A stretch of 21,747 nt of DNA. It comes from Actinomycetota bacterium. GTDB lineage: Bacteria; Actinomycetota; Actinomycetes; S36-B12. The notes beneath the pieces were generated by a model. That model did no database searches and was not told the DNA's origin. It saw only the letters and a program-made list of their open reading frames with translations. This document shows, piece after piece, positions 15,065 through 21,747 of the stretch. A program made the position numbers and the translations under genes. The stretch's first letter is position 1. The number at the start of each line of letters is the position of its first letter. The stretch lies in contig WLLZ01000019.1 in assembly GCA_009700485.1 (NCBI GenBank), forward strand, positions 1 to 21,747, written 5' to 3'.

Positions 15065-15076
15065 ACGGTTAACCGT
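15065..15076. promoter_or_regulatory. 12-bp perfect palindrome, candidate operator
   Basis: ACGGTTAACCGT is a perfect palindrome 36 bases upstream of the isomerase GTG, within the divergent region shared with the cupin gene. Its size and dyad symmetry fit a homodimeric repressor site (LacI, GntR or similar). No matching regulator is encoded in the window, so the binding protein is unknown. Confidence 0.4.
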
Positions 15077-15089
15077 GTCGGAGAAGCCA

Positions 15090-15100
15090 GTCACAGTGAC
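15090..15100. promoter_or_regulatory. 11-bp inverted repeat, candidate operator
   Basis: GTCAC-A-GTGAC is an exact inverted repeat 14 bases beyond the 15065 palindrome, farther upstream of the isomerase gene. Its half-site differs from that of its neighbour, so a second regulator or chance is possible. Confidence 0.3.
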
Positions 15101-15210
15101 CAAATCCCCTGACAACCTTAGCGTATCGCGGGTCCAATTCTTATGAATGGCCAAAGAAAATGAACTGCTACCGGCTGTCGGTCGACCTGTTGCGACTGGA
15201 TCTCGAATTG

Positions 15211-15240
15211 TGTGAATTCACAACACCAATCGGCCATAAT
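15211..15240 (+). promoter_or_regulatory. palindrome TGTGAATTCACA with -10-like CATAAT upstream of the cupin gene
   Basis: A perfect 12-bp palindrome at 15211-15222 lies just before CATAAT (15235-15240), a 5/6 match to the -10 box about 50 bases before the cupin ATG. The -35 is poor, so the palindrome could be an activator or repressor site overlapping a weak promoter. No regulator is visible nearby. Confidence 0.35.
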
Positions 15241-15290
15241 GGGTTGGTCATGTTCACATTTCTTCTCCCGACTAGGCAAGGGGTTAGTCA

Positions 15291-15683
15291 ATGGTCAAGA
15301 TTACCAACGCAAATGTTCCACCCACATCGGAACACAACGACACTGTAACGAGTTATTTCATGTACGAGAAGGAAGAACTACGAAACGCCACCAGTGGCTC
15401 CTATCTTGAATTCATCAATGAATTTGAACTTGAACCTGGCGTCTTCATAGAACCGCACTTTCATAACTCCCACGAGTTTTATTATGTGATTAGGGGGAGC
15501 GGAACTATGCGGGTGGATGAATGCATCAGTGACGTATCAGTGGGTGATTTAATACACATTGAGCCAAATTCGACGCATTCAATTCGTGCTGGAAAGGTGG
15601 GAATTAGATGCTTTGCGTTCGCATCAAGCTTCCAAATTGAAGGTGAGGAATATACAACGTCGATACTTCAAAACTGGCCATAA
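15291..15683 (+). CDS. small single-domain cupin protein
   Basis: The 130-residue protein is a single cupin barrel. Motif 1 is exact: Gly50, then His56, His58 and Glu62 (PHFHNSHEFYYVIRG). Motif 2 follows as GDLIHIEPNSTHSI with His96. The 3-His/1-Glu set should bind Fe, Mn, Zn or Ni. Proteins of this size include sugar isomerases, dioxygenases, DMSP lyases and pure binding domains. The substrate is not readable here. The ATG at 15291 has AAGGGG about six bases upstream. It is divergent from the isomerase-SDR operon and shares a promoter region rich in palindromes, so joint regulation is likely. A hairpin follows its stop directly. Confidence 0.88.
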   Translation: MVKITNANVPPTSEHNDTVTSYFMYEKEELRNATSGSYLEFINEFELEPGVFIEPHFHNSHEFYYVIRGSGTMRVDECISDVSVGDLIHIEPNSTHSIRAGKVGIRCFAFASSFQIEGEEYTTSILQNWP

Positions 15684-15707
15684 TGCCTAGACGAAGAGTC
15701 TAAGCAT
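15683..15707 (+). terminator. hairpin directly after the cupin stop
   Basis: ATGC-c-TAGAC and GTCTA-a-GCAT pair into a 9-bp stem with one mismatch and a GAAGA loop, beginning at the last base of the cupin stop codon. There is no T-run, so it is a weak terminator or an mRNA-stabilising 3' hairpin. Confidence 0.35.
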
Positions 15708-15785
15708 GCCGTTAGCGATCTGGGGGTGCCCTGGTATGGATGACATCAATTTGTAGCGATATGCGCTGCTGGATGGTTGCCTGAT

Positions 15786-16067
15786 ATGCCTCGTGCTTAT
15801 CCGGAAAAGTACCTTCGTGATGCTGCCCGCGATCGCACGGAGAAGTGAAACCCCTTTCGCCCAAATTGCGAACGATTTCGGTATGTCTGATGCCGTGATC
15901 GGGCGTTGGCTTGCCAAGGCAGATGTTGAAGATGGTCTGAAGCCTGCCACGGCTGAGTGGGGTCAGCGGAACTTCGGGAAGCAAATAAACGTATTAGCCT
16001 GCTGGAGATAGAGAAGGAAGTTCTCCGCCGAGCGGCGGCGTATCTGGGACGAGGCATCAACCCAAAA
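15786..16067 (+). mobile_element. degenerate IS3-family orfA (transposase N-terminal subunit) remnant
   Basis: Three pieces in shifting plus-strand frames reconstruct an IS3-type OrfA: MPRAYPEKYLRD from 15786, then SETPFAQIANDFGMSDAV and WLAKADVEDGLKP (about 15840-15950), then AELREANKRISLLEIEKEV with LRRAAAYL (about 15963-16046). OrfA supplies the helix-turn-helix and leucine-zipper part of IS3 transposases. The segment has two frame changes and a premature TGA after RTEK, and no orfB follows: the next feature is the end of prpE, ten bases away. No terminal inverted repeats were recognised. It is therefore an inactive relic, and it marks the boundary between the catabolic island and the prpE side. 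Confidence 0.82.
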
Positions 16068-16076
16068 GGGTCTGGG

Positions 16077-17966
16077 CTAATCGGCGGTGATTTCCCCGTG
16101 CAGCAATGGGGTGATGGCTTCGAGAACCGCGATATCTTCAATCGTGCCCGGGATCACAACCTCACGCCCATCTGCGATACCCCGCATGGTGGCGCGCAAA
16201 ATTTTGCCCGACCGAGTTTTGGGTAGAGCTGGGACAATTACCACTTCCTTCAGAGCAGCGACCGGGCCGATCTCATCGCGAACCGCGGCGACAATTGTTT
16301 TGCGTAGAGTTTTCGGATCAACATCGACTCCAGCTTTTAGCACCACAAAGGCCCGCGGAATTTGACCTTTAAGTTCATCATGGACGCCGATTACTGCGCA
16401 TTCAGCCACCATCTCATTGGCTGCAACGACAGCCTCAAGCGAACCTGTCGAGAGCCGGTGGCCGGCCACATTAATTACGTCATCGGTCCGCCCCATCACG
16501 TGCAGATATTTCTCGTCATTAAAGTACCCGCTATCACCTGTGGTGTAATAGCCAGGGAAAGTACTCAAATAAGAGTCAATAAAGCGTTGATCATCACCCC
16601 ACAAAGTCGGCAGTGTTCCAGGCGGCATTGGGAGCTTGATGACAATGGCCCCTTCGGCCCCCGCGGGCTGCTCACTTCCTTGGACGTCAAAGATTCGTAC
16701 GTCATAGCCGGGAACGATGACACTTGGCGAGCCCGACTTTAACGGCATCGGGTCCAAGCCGCGCAGGTTCGAAGCGATAGGCCAGCCACTTTCAGTTTGC
16801 CACCAGTTGTCGACGATGGGGATACCAAGTTGTTCGTTCGCCCATTCGAAGGTACTTGGATCTAGGCGCTCCCCCGCGAGGAATAAGGTGCGAAGCGACT
16901 TTATGTCGTAGTTTCTTATTTGCGAGCCAGCAGAATCCTCCTTACGAATAGCCCTGATGGCGGTCGGTGCTACAAAAAGTCCATTTACTCGATACTCCTC
17001 AATGACCCGCCAAAAAGCCCCGGCATCGGGGGTGCCTACCGGTTTGCCTTCGTACATCACCGTGGTAGCACCACAGATCAGCGGCGCATACACGATGTAC
17101 GAGTGCCCAACTACCCAACCGATATCCGAAGCGGCCCACCAAACATCGCCCGGGCCCATCCCGTAGACATTGGTAAATGACCATGCCATCGCGACGGCAT
17201 GTCCGCCGTTATCGCGAACCACGCCTTTTGGCCTGCCGGTAGTGCCAGAGGTGTAGAGAATGTAAAGGGGGTCGGTAGCCTGCACAGGTACTGGATCATG
17301 TCTGGTCGCAGTAGCGAGTAGGTCATGCCACTCGACTTCGCGCTCGCCTAACACGGCGGGTGCCTGCGGGCGCTGCAATACGACAACCGCGGTGGGCTGA
17401 TGTTTCGCGAGGTGAATTGCCGCTTCGACAATAGGTTGATATTCGACGATCCGACTTGGCTCAATCCCGCATGACGCACTCACAATTACGACTGGTTCGG
17501 CATCGTCAATTCTGGCCGCAAGTTCTGCCGCCGCAAAACCGCCAAAAACCACCGAGTGCACCGCGCCCAATCTGGCACAGGCGAGCATCGCAATAGCGGC
17601 TTCAGGAACCATAGGCATGTAGATGAGCACCCGGTCGCCCTTATGCACCCCGAGGCTGGCGAGGCCACCTGCAATGAGGGAAACGTGGTCGAGTAGTTCG
17701 CGATAGGTGAGAGCTCTCTTGCTACCGGTTAGTGGGCTGTCATATAAAATCGCTATCTGCTCACCTCGACCGGATGCAACATGTCGGTCAAGGGCATTCG
17801 CGCAGGTGTTCAGGACCCCATCTGGATACCAGCGGTACAGCGGCGCCTGTGCTTCGTCAAGAATCTCCTTGGGTGAACTAATCCACTCAATTTGATTCGC
17901 GGCCTGGCGCCAAAACTCAACCGGATCCGACTCCCATCGCTGACGAACCTCGTGGTACGAAACCAT
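16077..17966 (-). CDS. prpE: propionate--CoA ligase (propionyl-CoA synthetase)
   Basis: The 629-residue acyl-CoA synthetase activates propionate (or acetate) with ATP and CoA through an acyl-adenylate. The N-terminal acetyl-CoA-synthetase cap is followed by VFGGFAAAELAARI (140-153). The PrpE-like ASCGIEPSRIVEYQPIV (164-180) and the P-loop YTSGTTGRPKG (238-248) come next. The C-terminal lysine Lys588 in PKTRSGKILRATMRG is the catalytic, acetyl-regulated residue. The CGIEPSRIV stretch favours PrpE over Acs. The ATG at 17966 has a GGGGGG-rich site upstream. It lies downstream of the channel gene in the same direction, and no methylcitrate-cycle or methylmalonyl genes are nearby. Its stop is next to the IS3 relic. 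A link to the catabolic island is possible but unproven. Confidence 0.92.
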   Translation of the reverse strand: MVSYHEVRQRWESDPVEFWRQAANQIEWISSPKEILDEAQAPLYRWYPDGVLNTCANALDRHVASGRGEQIAILYDSPLTGSKRALTYRELLDHVSLIAGGLASLGVHKGDRVLIYMPMVPEAAIAMLACARLGAVHSVVFGGFAAAELAARIDDAEPVVIVSASCGIEPSRIVEYQPIVEAAIHLAKHQPTAVVVLQRPQAPAVLGEREVEWHDLLATATRHDPVPVQATDPLYILYTSGTTGRPKGVVRDNGGHAVAMAWSFTNVYGMGPGDVWWAASDIGWVVGHSYIVYAPLICGATTVMYEGKPVGTPDAGAFWRVIEEYRVNGLFVAPTAIRAIRKEDSAGSQIRNYDIKSLRTLFLAGERLDPSTFEWANEQLGIPIVDNWWQTESGWPIASNLRGLDPMPLKSGSPSVIVPGYDVRIFDVQGSEQPAGAEGAIVIKLPMPPGTLPTLWGDDQRFIDSYLSTFPGYYTTGDSGYFNDEKYLHVMGRTDDVINVAGHRLSTGSLEAVVAANEMVAECAVIGVHDELKGQIPRAFVVLKAGVDVDPKTLRKTIVAAVRDEIGPVAALKEVVIVPALPKTRSGKILRATMRGIADGREVVIPGTIEDIAVLEAITPLLHGEITAD

Positions 17967-18004
17967 TGTCGCCCCCCGTTGACCGGATTTATATCGTACG
18001 GCTG

Positions 18005-18595
18005 CTACTTATCTGTCGCACCACTTTTTGGGCTTCGCTGTTGAATCGCACTTGATGCCGCACCACTTACAATTTTTACAGCAACCGCGATAAACGCAAT
18101 ATCTATGGCCATTTGCAGCATTGCCACTGACCTCGCCGCAGTTGTAACTGGGGTAATATCACCGAAACCAACCGTCGCCAATACCGTAACGGCGAAATAA
18201 AACGCTGAGAACCGCGTAAGCACTTCGGTGAATGAATCCGGATTCGCCTGCGACATCAAGTCGTAGGTAACCGCGAAAATCGCCAAGAACATGGTGGCCA
18301 CTAGAATCAGTGCCTCACCAGCCTGAATATTCGGGTACTTGGATTTATGAATACGTCGCAACTGCAGTCGGAAGTACCAGACATAAATTACCAACACCAA
18401 GATGATCGCCCCAAAGGGGATCCAGATTGCTCCATCGACACTATTTGGAACAAATGCGAGCATCAACGCAATGAATATGATCCCAAGCAAGGTCCGAAGG
18501 ATTGAGTGAGCGATGACCATTAATTTTTGCCAGGTAGTTAGGTCATCGGAGAATGATGGAAGGGACTCAGTGTTTTCACTCGGTAGCATCGTCAT
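18005..18595 (-). CDS. potassium-channel-type ion channel protein (two-pore-helix family, four predicted TM segments)
   Basis: The 196-residue membrane protein has hydrophobic segments at about residues 33-49, 57-75, 94-111 and 155-177. A pore loop with the selectivity filter TVGFGD (141-146) lies before the last one. This is the ion-channel (Ion_trans_2, PF07885) signature, so four such subunits should assemble a K+ channel. The first two helices are extra relative to a minimal KcsA-like channel. There is no RCK/TrkA regulatory domain and no convincing voltage-sensor arginine ladder. The start is ATG at 18595. A second ATG two codons later is possible. A promoter-like sequence lies directly upstream, giving a very short leader. 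It sits between rlmN and prpE, with no functional link to either evident. Confidence 0.9.
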   Translation of the reverse strand: MTMLPSENTESLPSFSDDLTTWQKLMVIAHSILRTLLGIIFIALMLAFVPNSVDGAIWIPFGAIILVLVIYVWYFRLQLRRIHKSKYPNIQAGEALILVATMFLAIFAVTYDLMSQANPDSFTEVLTRFSAFYFAVTVLATVGFGDITPVTTAARSVAMLQMAIDIAFIAVAVKIVSGAASSAIQQRSPKSGATDK

Positions 18596-18611
18596 CGCCC
18601 AATTGTGGCAG

Positions 18612-18640
18612 ATTTGATCCCGTTCACGAACTTATATCAA
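18612..18640 (-). promoter_or_regulatory. candidate promoter for the channel gene
   Basis: Reading leftward, TTGATA (5/6) is followed after exactly 17 bases by TCAAAT (4/6). The start site would be only about ten bases before the ATG at 18595, so the message would be nearly leaderless, as is common in actinobacteria. It lies in the 55-base gap after rlmN. Confidence 0.35.
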
Positions 18641-18650
18641 GTGGTGTCGA

Positions 18651-19772
18651 TTAAGTTGTGGCTGCCGCCAATTGGCCACACGCCCCGTCAATTTCGCGAC
18701 CCCTAGTGCCCCGCACGGTGACGGCCAAGCCGCGATCGCGAAGAATTCGGACAAAGGCCTCCTCATCGCCCGGGCGGGAGGCCGTCCAAATTGAGCCTGG
18801 GGTTGGATTTAACGGAATCAGGTTTACGTGTACTAAGTGACCGACAAGTAAGTCAGCCAGTCGCTCAGCCCGCCAGGATTGGTCATTAATATCTCGGATA
18901 AGGGCATACTCAATGCTGATTCGCCGATGGGTTCGATCGGCGTACTCCCAAGCAGCGTTCAAGACCTCCGCCACCGGCCACCGGGTATTGACTGGCACCA
19001 GTGTGTTGCGCAATTCGTCATCAGGTGCGTGCAGTGAAAGTGCCAACGTGACCGGAAGGCCTTCGGTGGCGAGATCTTTCATCCGCGGAACAAGGCCCAC
19101 CGTAGAAACCGTGATGCCTCGTGCGCTCAAACCTAAGCCTGAAGGAGCCGGTGAAATTAATCTCCGAACTGATTCAACGACCGCGCCGTAGTTTGCCATT
19201 GGTTCGCCCATACCCATGAACACCACATTTGAGACTCGCCCCGGCCCTCCAGCTATCTGGCCGCGGTCCAACGAGCGAGACCCCGCCAGTACCTGCTCGA
19301 CGATCTCAGCAGTAGACAGATTCCGGGTGAGTCCGGCCTGCCCGGTCGCACAAAATGGGCAGTTCATGCCGCAGCCGGCCTGCGAAGAAATGCACATGGT
19401 GACGCGTTCTGGGTAGCGCATCAGCACCGATTCAACTAGTGCACCGTCGTGCAGCCGCCAGACCGATTTGACCGTGGTGCCCCCATCGCAGTCAATAACT
19501 CTAACCGGATTCAGCAACTCGGGCAGAAACATCTTCGCTACCTGTTGGCGCATTTCGGCTGGTAGATCGGTCCAGGTATCCGGGTCATCCGATAATCGCC
19601 CTAGCCAGTGTCGCGATACTTGGTCGGCTCTAAAAGCAGGTAAGCCCAATTCAGCAAACGCTGCACGACGTTGCTCAGGGGATAAATCCATCAGGTGCCG
19701 AGGCGGTTTGCCGCGCCTTGGAGCTTCGAAGAGCAACTCACCCGGGCGCATCGCCGGCTTGGATTCTGGCAT
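18651..19772 (-). CDS. rlmN: 23S rRNA (adenine-2503-C2)-methyltransferase RlmN
   Basis: The 373-residue radical-SAM enzyme methylates A2503 of 23S rRNA and A37 of some tRNAs. The 4Fe-4S ligands are Cys134, Cys138 and Cys141 (AGCGMNCPFC). Cys127 (TMCISSQ) and Cys365 (DGACGQ) match the two mechanistic cysteines of E. coli RlmN. VFMGMGEPMANY is the glycine-rich SAM-binding region. The ATG at 19772 overlaps the cdsA stop by one base (TGATG) and gives the usual actinobacterial length. A frame extension to 19820 would overlap cdsA. It is the last gene of the pyrH-frr-cdsA-rlmN block and is essentially certain. Confidence 0.97.
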   Translation of the reverse strand: MPESKPAMRPGELLFEAPRRGKPPRHLMDLSPEQRRAAFAELGLPAFRADQVSRHWLGRLSDDPDTWTDLPAEMRQQVAKMFLPELLNPVRVIDCDGGTTVKSVWRLHDGALVESVLMRYPERVTMCISSQAGCGMNCPFCATGQAGLTRNLSTAEIVEQVLAGSRSLDRGQIAGGPGRVSNVVFMGMGEPMANYGAVVESVRRLISPAPSGLGLSARGITVSTVGLVPRMKDLATEGLPVTLALSLHAPDDELRNTLVPVNTRWPVAEVLNAAWEYADRTHRRISIEYALIRDINDQSWRAERLADLLVGHLVHVNLIPLNPTPGSIWTASRPGDEEAFVRILRDRGLAVTVRGTRGREIDGACGQLAAATT

Positions 19773-20629
19773 CAGCTGGCTGCCAGCCCGGTGCCAAGGA
19801 ATAGAGCAAATAGCGCCCACGAGGTGAAGGCATTCGGAATTAGTGAATCAAGCCGGTCCATCATGCCGCCATGACCTGGCAAGAAGGTGCCCATATCTTT
19901 GAGACCGAGGTCACGCTTTATTGCACTTTCAGCGAAGTCGCCCGCGGTTGCGGTGATGGCCAAGACAATGCCAGCAATCACCCCTTGCCACCATGGCGCG
20001 TCAAGTAGCCACACGAAACTGGCAGCACCAACAGCACCTTGGACCAAAATCGAGCCAGCAAAACCCTCCCAAGACTTCTTTGGACTAATCTGCGCCGCGA
20101 TCGGGTGCTTCCCGAAGAAGACTCCCGCCGCGTAACCACCAATATCATTGGAAGCCGTTAGCAAAATGAATACTAAGACTCGCTGTGCGCCGTTATCAGC
20201 GGCCAGGGTCAGCATCAGGAAAGCTGCCATAAACGGGAGGTACGCAGCAACAAAGATACTTGCCGTTACATCGCGCACGTACCCGTCGGTACCGCGACGA
20301 ATCCGCCAAAACATCACGGCGAGAATCGTTAGGCCAAAGATAAGTAATTGCGCCAGCGGGCCCCAGAGATATGCGGCACCTGGCAGCAACACGGCGGCAA
20401 GAAATAGTGGCGTGCGAGCAAGATGAATATCTCGCTTCCCGAATGCCAGGACGAATTCGCGAACCGCGACAACGATGGTGATTATCACCACGATGCCGAA
20501 AAGCCACTTAATCGTAAATAGGCTCACCAACACCACCGCTGCGAGCGCAAGTGCAGACCCGATTGCAGCGGGGAGATTGCGCCCAGCTCGGGATTTCTTC
20601 TTTTTCGGATCTGCCGGCTTGTCGCTCAA
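19772..20629 (-). CDS. cdsA: phosphatidate cytidylyltransferase (CDP-diglyceride synthase)
   Basis: The 285-residue integral membrane enzyme makes CDP-diacylglycerol from CTP and phosphatidate for phospholipid synthesis. After a charged cytosolic N-terminus (KPADPKKKKSRAGRN) there are about seven to eight hydrophobic segments. The CDS signature follows near the C-terminus: ISPKKSWEGFAGS, then GDFAESAIKRDLGLKDMG and LPGHGGMMDRLDSL with the metal-binding DRLDS. The TTG start at 20629 has AGAGG about eight bases upstream and lies two bases after the frr stop. Confidence 0.97.
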   Translation of the reverse strand: MSDKPADPKKKKSRAGRNLPAAIGSALALAAVVLVSLFTIKWLFGIVVIITIVVAVREFVLAFGKRDIHLARTPLFLAAVLLPGAAYLWGPLAQLLIFGLTILAVMFWRIRRGTDGYVRDVTASIFVAAYLPFMAAFLMLTLAADNGAQRVLVFILLTASNDIGGYAAGVFFGKHPIAAQISPKKSWEGFAGSILVQGAVGAASFVWLLDAPWWQGVIAGIVLAITATAGDFAESAIKRDLGLKDMGTFLPGHGGMMDRLDSLIPNAFTSWALFALFLGTGLAAS

Positions 20630-20631
20630 GA

Positions 20632-21198
20632 TTAGACCTCTAGCAGTTCTGCTTCTTTGTGCTTCAAGACTTCGTCAATATGCTCAACCTGCTTGTGAGT
20701 GGAATCATCTAGCTGCTTCTCAGCCCGGCGCACATCATCTTCGCCGGCCTCGCCTTCCTTTTGCATCTTGTCGAGTAGATCTTTAGCGTGACGGCGAATA
20801 TTACGCACGGAGACCCGCGCTTCCTCTGCCTTATTCCTTGCGGCCTTTATGTATTCGAGACGGCGCTCTTCGGTAAGTTGCGGAAGCACCACTCGGATCA
20901 GGTTTCCGTCATTTGACGGGTTGATACCAAGATCACTGTCACGCAGTGCCTTCTCGATCGCCCCGAAGGCGCCCTTGTCATACGGCAAGATGATGATCAT
21001 GCGAGCCTCGGGAGTCTGAAATGAGGCAAGTTGATTCAGTGGGGTCATTGCGCCGTAGTAATCCACGACAATTTTGTTGAACATGGCAGGGGTGGCCCGG
21101 CCGGTGCGAATCGTCGAGAAATCCTCGCGCGCCACGGCAATGGCTTTGTCCATCTTCTCCTCGGCCTCAAGAAGTATCAGGTCAATTTGCTCACTCAC
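20632..21198 (-). CDS. frr: ribosome recycling factor
   Basis: The 188-residue protein matches ribosome recycling factor across its full length. It has the three-helix bundle domain beginning MSEQIDLILLEAEEKMDKA, the STIRTGRATP segment, the beta-barrel domain (YYGAMTPLNQLASF) and the conserved LTEERRLEYIKAARNKAEEA followed by VRNIRRHA. With EF-G it splits the post-termination ribosome. The start is GTG with AAAGGAG six bases upstream. It lies 43 bases after pyrH and two bases before cdsA, all one direction. Confidence 0.98.
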   Translation of the reverse strand: MSEQIDLILLEAEEKMDKAIAVAREDFSTIRTGRATPAMFNKIVVDYYGAMTPLNQLASFQTPEARMIIILPYDKGAFGAIEKALRDSDLGINPSNDGNLIRVVLPQLTEERRLEYIKAARNKAEEARVSVRNIRRHAKDLLDKMQKEGEAGEDDVRRAEKQLDDSTHKQVEHIDEVLKHKEAELLEV

Positions 21199-21241
21199 GG
21201 TGCACTCCTTTGCCCATAAATAGTATTCAGTATTTTGTACA

Positions 21242-21747
21242 TCAGATTGCCGCAGAAACTAAAGTCCCGATGGTTTCGCCGCGAACAGCGCGGGCGATAT
21301 TGCCTTCAACTAAGAGATTGAAAACTACTATCGGGAGTTTGTTGTCCTGGCATAAGCTGATTGCCGTGGCATCAGCAACTTTGAGGTTTCTATTTAAAAC
21401 TTCAGCCGGAGTCAATGTTTTAAACCTGGTAGCTTTCGGATTGGTACGGGGATCTTCATCATAAACACCATCGACTCCCTTTGCCATCAGCACAACTTCA
21501 GCCCCAACCTCGAGCGCCCGCTGGGCTGCGGTGGTATCGGTCGAAAAATAGGGCTGCCCTAATCCGGCACCGAAAATAACAACGCGGCCCTTCTCAAGAT
21601 GTCGGATTGCGCGCCTTGGCACATAAGGCTCAGCAACCTGACCCATCGCGATCGCAGTTTGCACTCGGGTCTCAATACCCTGCTTTTCACAGAAATCTTG
21701 CAAGGCCAGGCAATTCATCACCGTGCCCAGCATGCCCATGTAGTCAG
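21242..21747 (-). CDS. pyrH: uridylate (UMP) kinase, partial (N-terminus beyond right edge)
   Basis: Only the last 167 residues lie in the window; the reading frame is open through the right edge. Visible parts are DYMGMLGTVMNCLALQ, the UMP-binding MGQVAEPYVPRRAIRHLEKG, the FSTDTTAAQRALE loop, AKGVDGVYDEDPRTNP and the C-terminal FNLLVEGNIARAVRGE. These are the conserved blocks of bacterial PyrH of the amino-acid-kinase fold, which phosphorylates UMP to UDP. It heads the visible part of the pyrH-frr-cdsA-rlmN block. The methionine at 21739 is internal, not the start. Confidence 0.97.
   Translation of the reverse strand, partial: DYMGMLGTVMNCLALQDFCEKQGIETRVQTAIAMGQVAEPYVPRRAIRHLEKGRVVIFGAGLGQPYFSTDTTAAQRALEVGAEVVLMAKGVDGVYDEDPRTNPKATRFKTLTPAEVLNRNLKVADATAISLCQDNKLPIVVFNLLVEGNIARAVRGETIGTLVSAAI

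Noticed and set aside
15147..15215. Short plus-strand frame of 22 codons before the cupin gene
   Set aside because: No clear ribosome site or recognisable family and it lies in a promoter region; treated as chance.
15160..15409. Overlapping plus-strand frames upstream of and across the cupin start
   Set aside because: They overlap the cupin gene out of frame and have no family features or ribosome sites.
16047..16076. Small ACCC-AAAA-GGGT hairpin as a prpE terminator
   Set aside because: The stem is only 4-5 bp, has no T-run and lies inside the conserved part of the IS3 orfA relic.

Overview
The right end (about 18.6-21.7 kb) carries pyrH-frr-cdsA-rlmN, read leftward and tightly packed. This conserved gene order is typical of Actinomycetota. 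Frequent GTG/TTG starts and moderate base composition fit a moderate-GC, possibly aquatic, actinobacterium, but the lineage cannot be fixed from this window. Left of the core operon lie a small potassium-channel-type protein and a propionyl-CoA synthetase (prpE). Directly after prpE is a frameshifted remnant of an IS3-family orfA, which marks the junction with an accessory region.

From about 15.7 kb to the left edge the window is one dense catabolic island, mostly on the minus strand. Its right part holds a plus-strand cupin divergent from an isomerase-SDR pair, with several palindromes in the shared promoter region. Next come a plus-strand D-2-hydroxyacid dehydrogenase and a minus-strand aldo/keto reductase. 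The gap between those two keeps what looks like the C-terminal tail of an ABC-importer ATPase.

The central transcription unit (10.8 to 6.4 kb) contains two zinc-type alcohol dehydrogenases, a Dabb-domain protein and the alpha and beta E1 subunits of an acetoin/pyruvate-dehydrogenase-type enzyme, with no E2 or E3 gene. A second unit (6.4 kb to the left edge) has a strong promoter. It encodes an M24 creatinase/prolidase-like protein with an altered metal site, a third alcohol dehydrogenase, a beta-hydroxyacid dehydrogenase, a VOC protein, a XylX-type 2-keto-3-deoxypentonate dehydratase and an aldehyde dehydrogenase cut by the window edge.

The most informative pair is XylX plus aldehyde dehydrogenase. 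Together these families convert a 2-keto-3-deoxy-pentonate to 2-oxoglutarate semialdehyde and then 2-oxoglutarate, the end of Weimberg-type non-phosphorylative sugar oxidation. The other oxidoreductases probably feed that end point from a sugar acid, polyol or related compound that cannot be named from sequence alone. No intact transporter, no regulator and no sugar-acid dehydratase of the IlvD/EDD or enolase type is visible. The pathway is therefore incomplete here and may continue to the left. No tRNA, rRNA or CRISPR array was seen.
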